From Caballeronia ptereochthonis (GTDB lineage: Bacteria; Pseudomonadota; Gammaproteobacteria; Burkholderiales; Burkholderiaceae), in contig NZ_FCOB02000028.1 of assembly GCF_001545075.1 (NCBI RefSeq), forward strand, positions 1 through 64,000: DNA of 64,000 nt, given 5' to 3'. A program made the position numbers and the translations under genes. How positions within the stretch are numbered: the first letter of the stretch is position 1; each line of letters begins with the position of its first letter. Below are positions 60,131 through 64,000 of this stretch, piece by piece. Below the pieces are notes generated by a model. The model was not told the origin of the DNA. It saw only the letters and a list, made by a program, of their open reading frames with translations, and made no database searches.

Positions 60131-61049
60131 CTATCAGGACATGGTCGTGCCGTGGCGCTATGCGCAGGCCAACGGCGCCGTCGAGAAGGCCACCGGCTAC
60201 AAGGTCATCTACCGCAACCTCGGCAGCGGCGCGGACGTGATCCGCGCGCTCGCTTCGGGCTCGATCCAGGTGGGTGAAGCGGGCTCGAGCCCGATCGCGG
60301 CCGGCCTCTCGCAAGGCGTCGACCTGTCGCTCTTCTGGATTCTCGACAACATCAACGACGCCGAAGCGCTCGTCGCACGCAACGGCTCGGGCGTAACGAA
60401 GCTCTCCGACCTGAAGGGCAAGACGCTCGGCGTGCCGTATGTGTCGACGTCGCATTTCCATGCGCTCGTCGCGTTGCAGCAGGCGGGCGTCGATCCGTCG
60501 TTGGTGAAGATCGTCAATCTGCGTCCGCCGGAAGTCGCCGCCGCGTGGGAGCGCGGCAACATCGACGCGACCTATATCTGGGATCCGGTGCTCGCGAAGG
60601 CCAAGCAGAACGGCCGTGTGCTGATCACGTCCGGCGAGGTCGCGAAAGAGACCGGCAAGGCGACGTTCGACGGCTTCGTCGCATCGCGCAAGTTCGCGCA
60701 GGACAACCCCGCGTTCCTCACCGGTCTCGTCAAGGTGCTCGCCGATACCGATGCGCAATACCGCAACAACAAGGCGGCGTGGACGGTCGACTCGAAAGAG
60801 GTGCAGGCGGTCGCGCAGGAATCCGGCGCGGCGCCCGCGGACGTGCCCGCGAGCCTGGCGCTCTACGCCTTCCCGAGCGCGAGCGAACAGGCATCGCCGA
60901 CCTGGCTCGGCGGCGGCAGGCAGTCGGGCGCGGCGAAATCGCTCACGGCCACCGCTCAATTCCTCAAGCAGCAGGGCACGATCCAGAACGTGCTGGCGGA
61001 TTATTCGACCGGCGTCGATCCGCGCTTCGTGCAACAGGCCGCGAAATGA
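60129..61049 (+). pseudogene. tauA: Taurine/sulfonate-binding protein TauA, 5' end deleted
   Basis: From GYQDMVVPWRYAQANG onward the sequence is a TauA/SsuA-type periplasmic binding protein (GSGADVIRALASGSIQVGEAG, SLFWILDNINDAEALVAR). The signal peptide and first strand are missing; an in-frame ATG at 60099 would add nine foreign residues from the truncated neighbour gene. Without an export signal the protein should not reach the periplasm. The stop at 61049 overlaps the tauB start (ATGA). Confidence 0.85.
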
Positions 61050-61824
61050 CCTCGCTTGCCATCCGCAATCTCGGCGTGACGTACGAAGGCGCGAGCGCGC
61101 CGGCGCTGCAAGGCGTCGATCTGCAGATCGGCAGCGGCGAGTTCGTCGTCGCGCTCGGCGCATCGGGATGCGGCAAGACCACGCTGCTCAATTGCCTCGC
61201 CGGCTTTCTCGATCCGACCGAAGGCGTGGCGTCGCTCAATGGCGAGCCGATCACGGGGCCGGGCGCGGAACGCGGTGTCGTATTCCAGAAATATGCGCTG
61301 ATGCCCTGGCTCGACGTGGTCGACAACGTCGCGCTCGGCCTGCGCTTCGCGGCGTGAAGCGCGACGCGCGCCGCGAGATCGCGCGCCGCACGCTCGCGCT
61401 CGTCGGCCTCGCGCAGTACGAGCATGCGAAGGTCTACGCGCTGTCGGGCGGCATGCAGCAGCGCGTGGGCATTGCGCGCGCGCTCGCGAGCGATCCGGAA
61501 GTGCTGCTGATGGACGAGCCGATGGGCGCGCTCGATGCCCTCACGCGCGAAAGCGTGCAGGAGCTCATGCTCGATGTCTGGTCGCGCACGAACAAGACCG
61601 TGTTCTTCATCACGCACAGCGTCGAGGAAGCGCTCTTTCTGGCGACGCGGCTCGTGCTCATGACGCCCGGTCCCGGCCGCATCGACGAAGTGCATGAACT
61701 GCCGTTCTCGCGCGAATACGTTCGCAACCGCGATGCGCGCGCGGTCAAGTCGTCGCCCGCGTTCATCGAATGGCGCGAGCGGCTGACGCGGCGCCTGCAT
61801 CGCCCTGTCGCGGAGGCCGTGTGA
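61046..61824 (+). pseudogene. tauB: Taurine ABC transporter ATP-binding protein TauB, frameshifted
   Basis: The first 103 codons include the Walker A motif GASGCGKTT and the Q-loop FQKYALMPW, then end at TGA 61355-61357 after NVALGLRFAA. The rest continues in the next frame as VKRDARREIARRTLALVGL, with signature LSGGMQQRVGIARAL and Walker B VLLMDEPMGALDAL, to the stop at 61822-61824. Adding one G in the run near 61351 (GCGGCG) restores FAGVKRD and a single frame. Either a real single-base deletion or a sequencing error applies; the damaged tauA favours real decay. Confidence 0.88.
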
Positions 61825-62690
61825 ACGACCGCACTCACGATGCGCCTGTGCTTCGCGCAAGGCAGGCGTCCTCCGCACAGCCCTCGCGCCCGCCACGCCG
61901 CCCGCGCTATCGCGGCATGCCCGGCGCGGGCCCGACCGCCGTGCCGAGCACGCTATGCGTCATGGCGATCGCGCTGCTCTGGTGGGCAGCCACGCATTTC
62001 CACTGGGTGCCGCCGCTCTTTCTGCCCTCGCCCGATGCGGTGTGGCGCGCGTTCCTCGATGCGATCCACGGACGCCTTCAGGGCGGTCTGCCGCTCTCCG
62101 AGCATTTGCTATGGAGTGCGATCCGCGTGTTCGGCGCTTTTGCGCTCGCGGTGGTCACGGCCGTTCCGGTCGGCATTCTGATGGGCGTGAGCCACATTGC
62201 GCGCGGCGTGCTCGATCCGCCGCTCGAGTTCTATCGTCCGCTGCCGCCGCTCGCGTATCTGCCGCTCGTCGTGATCTGGTTCGGCATCGACGAGACCGCG
62301 AAGATCGTCGTGATCTGGCTCACGTGCTTCGCACCGATCGCGATGGCGGCGCGCGCGGGCGTGCGCAGCGCGACGGCGGAGCAGGTGAACGCGGCGTGGT
62401 CGCTCGGCGCGAATTTCCGCCAGGTGGTGCGGCATGTCGTGCTGCCCGCCGCGCTGCCGGAGATTCTGACGGGCTTGCGCATCGCCGTCGGCTTCGGCTG
62501 GACGACGCTCGTCGCGGCGGAGATGGTCGCCGCCACGGCCGGACTCGGACAGATGGTGCTCAACGCGTCGAGCTTCCTGCGCACCGACGTCGTCGTGATG
62601 GGCATCGTGCTGATCGGCGCGATTGCATGGATCTTCGACTTCGGCATGCGCGTGCTCGAGCGGCGCCTCGTGCCGTGGAAAGGGCGATAG
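61821..62690 (+). CDS. tauC: Taurine/sulfonate ABC transporter permease TauC
   Basis: The 289-residue permease has six hydrophobic helices and the ABC loop VNAAWSLGANFRQVVRHVVLPAALPEILTGLRIAVG. The GTG at 61821 overlaps the tauB stop (GTGA) with GGAGG upstream. The frame is intact, but its partners TauA and TauB are broken, so it is probably not functional. The usual tauD dioxygenase is not found after it. Confidence 0.85.
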   Translation: MNDRTHDAPVLRARQASSAQPSRPPRRPRYRGMPGAGPTAVPSTLCVMAIALLWWAATHFHWVPPLFLPSPDAVWRAFLDAIHGRLQGGLPLSEHLLWSAIRVFGAFALAVVTAVPVGILMGVSHIARGVLDPPLEFYRPLPPLAYLPLVVIWFGIDETAKIVVIWLTCFAPIAMAARAGVRSATAEQVNAAWSLGANFRQVVRHVVLPAALPEILTGLRIAVGFGWTTLVAAEMVAATAGLGQMVLNASSFLRTDVVVMGIVLIGAIAWIFDFGMRVLERRLVPWKGR

Positions 62691-62797
62691 CGCGGACGTC
62701 GTCGACGGCATCCGCAATGCGCTCAAGCGTGCGGCTTAGCGCGATGCCGCCGCACGCGATTCACCTCATGCCGCGCGAACCAGCCTCGCGGCGCTCC

Positions 62798-63123
62798 AGC
62801 ATTGCGGGAGGCTTCACCTCCGCCGCCGCATTCGGATCCGTGCTCGGCGTCTCGCTCTCCGGCATCGTCGCGACTCACTTTGGCTGGCGCTGGTCCATGG
62901 GCGTCACGGTTCGGCGTTTGCGACACCGACGCTCTTCAACAATATCCCGGGTCTTGCGGCAGGCCCCTTCCTGACCGGTGCTGCAGCGGACGGGTTCGGT
63001 CTTCAGGCCGCCTTGCACTGGCTTCCTGTCCTGGCAATACTGCCGTTCGCGGTGTTTCTTGCCGGCAGGCGGTACTGCATCGCGGAAGCATCACGCGACG
63101 CACGGTCTGGCAGAAATATTTGA
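62798..63123 (+). pseudogene. MFS transporter relic
   Basis: Two fragments of one MFS protein remain in different frames. 62798-62905 reads SIAGGFTSAAAFGSVLGVSL...ATHFGWRWSMG (a fifth-helix-type stretch). 62908-63123 reads AFATPTLFNNIPGLAAGPFL...LHWLPVLAILPFAVFLAGRRY and ends at TGA. The start, most of the middle and the frame are lost. A further short frame (DVVDGIRNALKRAA, stop near 62740) just after tauC may be the tail of another lost gene. Otherwise 62691-63240 is non-coding. Confidence 0.7.
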
Positions 63124-63240
63124 GTCATCGACGTCGCCGGTGAAGCGCCATGCCGGTGCCAGTCTCTCGACGGACACCGGATCACGTCTACCGCGCGACT
63201 TTCCACGATGGATTCGCCCTCGCACTGCAAGGCTTCAAAG

Positions 63241-64000
63241 TCAGCCACCCGGCGACGGATGCCTTGACGCATTCACGAAGACGAGTTTGCCCGCGACGTT
63301 CGCCAGAACAATCACGAGCACGTTCACCGCCAGACAAAGTAGTCCCAGGTTGAACCCGCCCAGATCGACATCCCGGACATACAGATTGATCGCCAGCAGT
63401 TGGCCTGCCGCAATCCCTAGCGCTACCGCAGATGCACGGACCTTGAGCGACAACAGAATGATCAGTACGCCGGGGAAAAACTGCGTCACACCGTAAAGCG
63501 TGGTATTGACCAGCGTCAGCATCAGATTGGGCAGGGAAAGCGTCATCACGATCGACACCAGCAGATAGAATGCAATCACGAATTTGGCGCCGCGCTTCTG
63601 CCTGTTCTCGGGCATGTGAGGCAGCAGGTTACGCGTGACGATCGGACCGATGGCAAGGCACAGGCCCGCCAGCACCAGCAGACCCGAGAGCGACGCGGCG
63701 GCCGCGACGAGCCCCAGCACCCAATCGGGCAAGAGCCGTGTAGCGGCGGCGAAGAACGCCTCATTGGGCGATCCCAGATGCAGACTCTGACTCAGCGCAT
63801 AGTACGATGCCAGGACGAGGAACGGGTACATCAGCATGTACAGGGGCATGGCCATCTGCGTGCGCCGAATGGTGTCGCCGCTATTTGCCGTGAAGAAGAA
63901 CTGCACGCCCACGGGCAACATGTAAAAGCCGAGCGCCTGAAACAGCATGGTGCTCATCGAGAACGTCAGTTGCCGCGTATTCATCGTGTTGCTCACGTGC
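63241..64000 (-). CDS. Sodium:solute symporter family protein, C-terminal part
   Basis: About 252 residues of an SSS (SLC5-like) transporter are in the window; the frame continues past the right edge, so the N-terminal half is outside. Visible are TMLFQALGFYMLPVGVQ, MPLYMLMYPFLVLASYYAL, GLVAAAASLSGLLVLAGLCLAIGPIV and LPNLMLTLVNTTLYGVTQFFPGVLIILLSLK, which fit helices 7-13 of the family. The substrate cannot be inferred from this part. Confidence 0.85.
   Translation of the reverse strand, partial: HVSNTMNTRQLTFSMSTMLFQALGFYMLPVGVQFFFTANSGDTIRRTQMAMPLYMLMYPFLVLASYYALSQSLHLGSPNEAFFAAATRLLPDWVLGLVAAAASLSGLLVLAGLCLAIGPIVTRNLLPHMPENRQKRGAKFVIAFYLLVSIVMTLSLPNLMLTLVNTTLYGVTQFFPGVLIILLSLKVRASAVALGIAAGQLLAINLYVRDVDLGGFNLGLLCLAVNVLVIVLANVAGKLVFVNASRHPSPGG

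Noticed and set aside
63994..63996. GTG at the right edge as the start of the symporter gene
   Set aside because: The frame continues past the window edge and the visible part starts in the middle of the SSS fold, so the gene is only partial here.
1..64000. CRISPR arrays, rRNA or tRNA genes
   Set aside because: No regularly spaced repeats or tRNA-like cloverleaf sequences were noticed on reading; a covariance-model scan would be needed to be certain.

Overview
The window looks like chromosomal (or second-replicon) DNA of a Burkholderiaceae member, most likely Caballeronia or Paraburkholderia. The base composition is GC-rich throughout. The gene content also fits: a methylcitrate locus of the prpC-acnD-prpF type, an H-NS/Bph-type protein, DUF4148 and DUF1488 proteins, a second RpoD-like sigma factor, mobA/mobR, and many small LysR/IclR/GntR/TetR-controlled catabolic operons. 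This is inference from protein recognition by eye; no database search was run. No rRNA, tRNA, CRISPR array or intact insertion sequence was seen.

Layout. 1-4255: end of prpC, a strong terminator, then acnD and prpF (propionate breakdown). 4364-4711: H-NS-like protein. 4871-13564: seven-gene minus-strand operon (hydrolase, VOC dioxygenase, aryl-AMP/CoA ligase, thioesterase, maleate isomerase, aryl-CoA FAD hydroxylase, aromatic-acid permease) with a divergent TetR gene. It reads as a CoA-linked gentisate-type pathway ending in maleate to fumarate. 13804-17426: orphan reductase, DUF4148, CBS-BON, VOC and FKBP genes. 17859-20215: mobA-mobR (3-hydroxybenzoate to protocatechuate), followed by a frameshifted LysR gene. 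21350-22808: an SDR and a membrane protein. 22999-27907: a sugar-acid-like operon (MFS, SDR, TIM-barrel isomerase, amidohydrolase) with its LysR regulator.

27982-39095 is a stress and surface section: a dCACHE-GGDEF diguanylate cyclase, trehalose-6-phosphate synthase, two transglutaminase-like proteins, an RpoD paralog, several small proteins and an IS66 transposase relic. 39656-42181: a PmtA-like methyltransferase and an unusual Rieske protein with a large uncharacterised helical C-terminal domain. 42162-48057: MFS, ADP-forming acyl-CoA ligase and acyl-CoA dehydrogenase with a divergent IclR gene and two tandem operator-like repeats. 48092-54371: GntR, then GntP permease, SAF-domain oxidoreductase, amidohydrolase and MFS, with three GGTATACC-type palindromes between the regulator and the operon.

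54450-62690 looks like an organosulfur scavenging region: an LLM flavin monooxygenase, a CmcJ-type oxygenase with a small partner, a MetQ-like binding protein, a YeiH-type exporter with a Cys-rich tail protein, and a decaying tau (taurine/sulfonate) operon. The tau operon lost its 5' end in a deletion that also truncated a divergent AhpD-like gene, and its tauB is frameshifted. The window ends with an MFS relic and the 3' part of a sodium:solute symporter.

Together the window is a patchwork of small catabolic operons, each with its own regulator, with clear decay near the right end. The features most likely to hold undescribed biology are the CoA-linked aromatic operon with a VOC-type ring-cleavage candidate, and the Rieske fusion protein.
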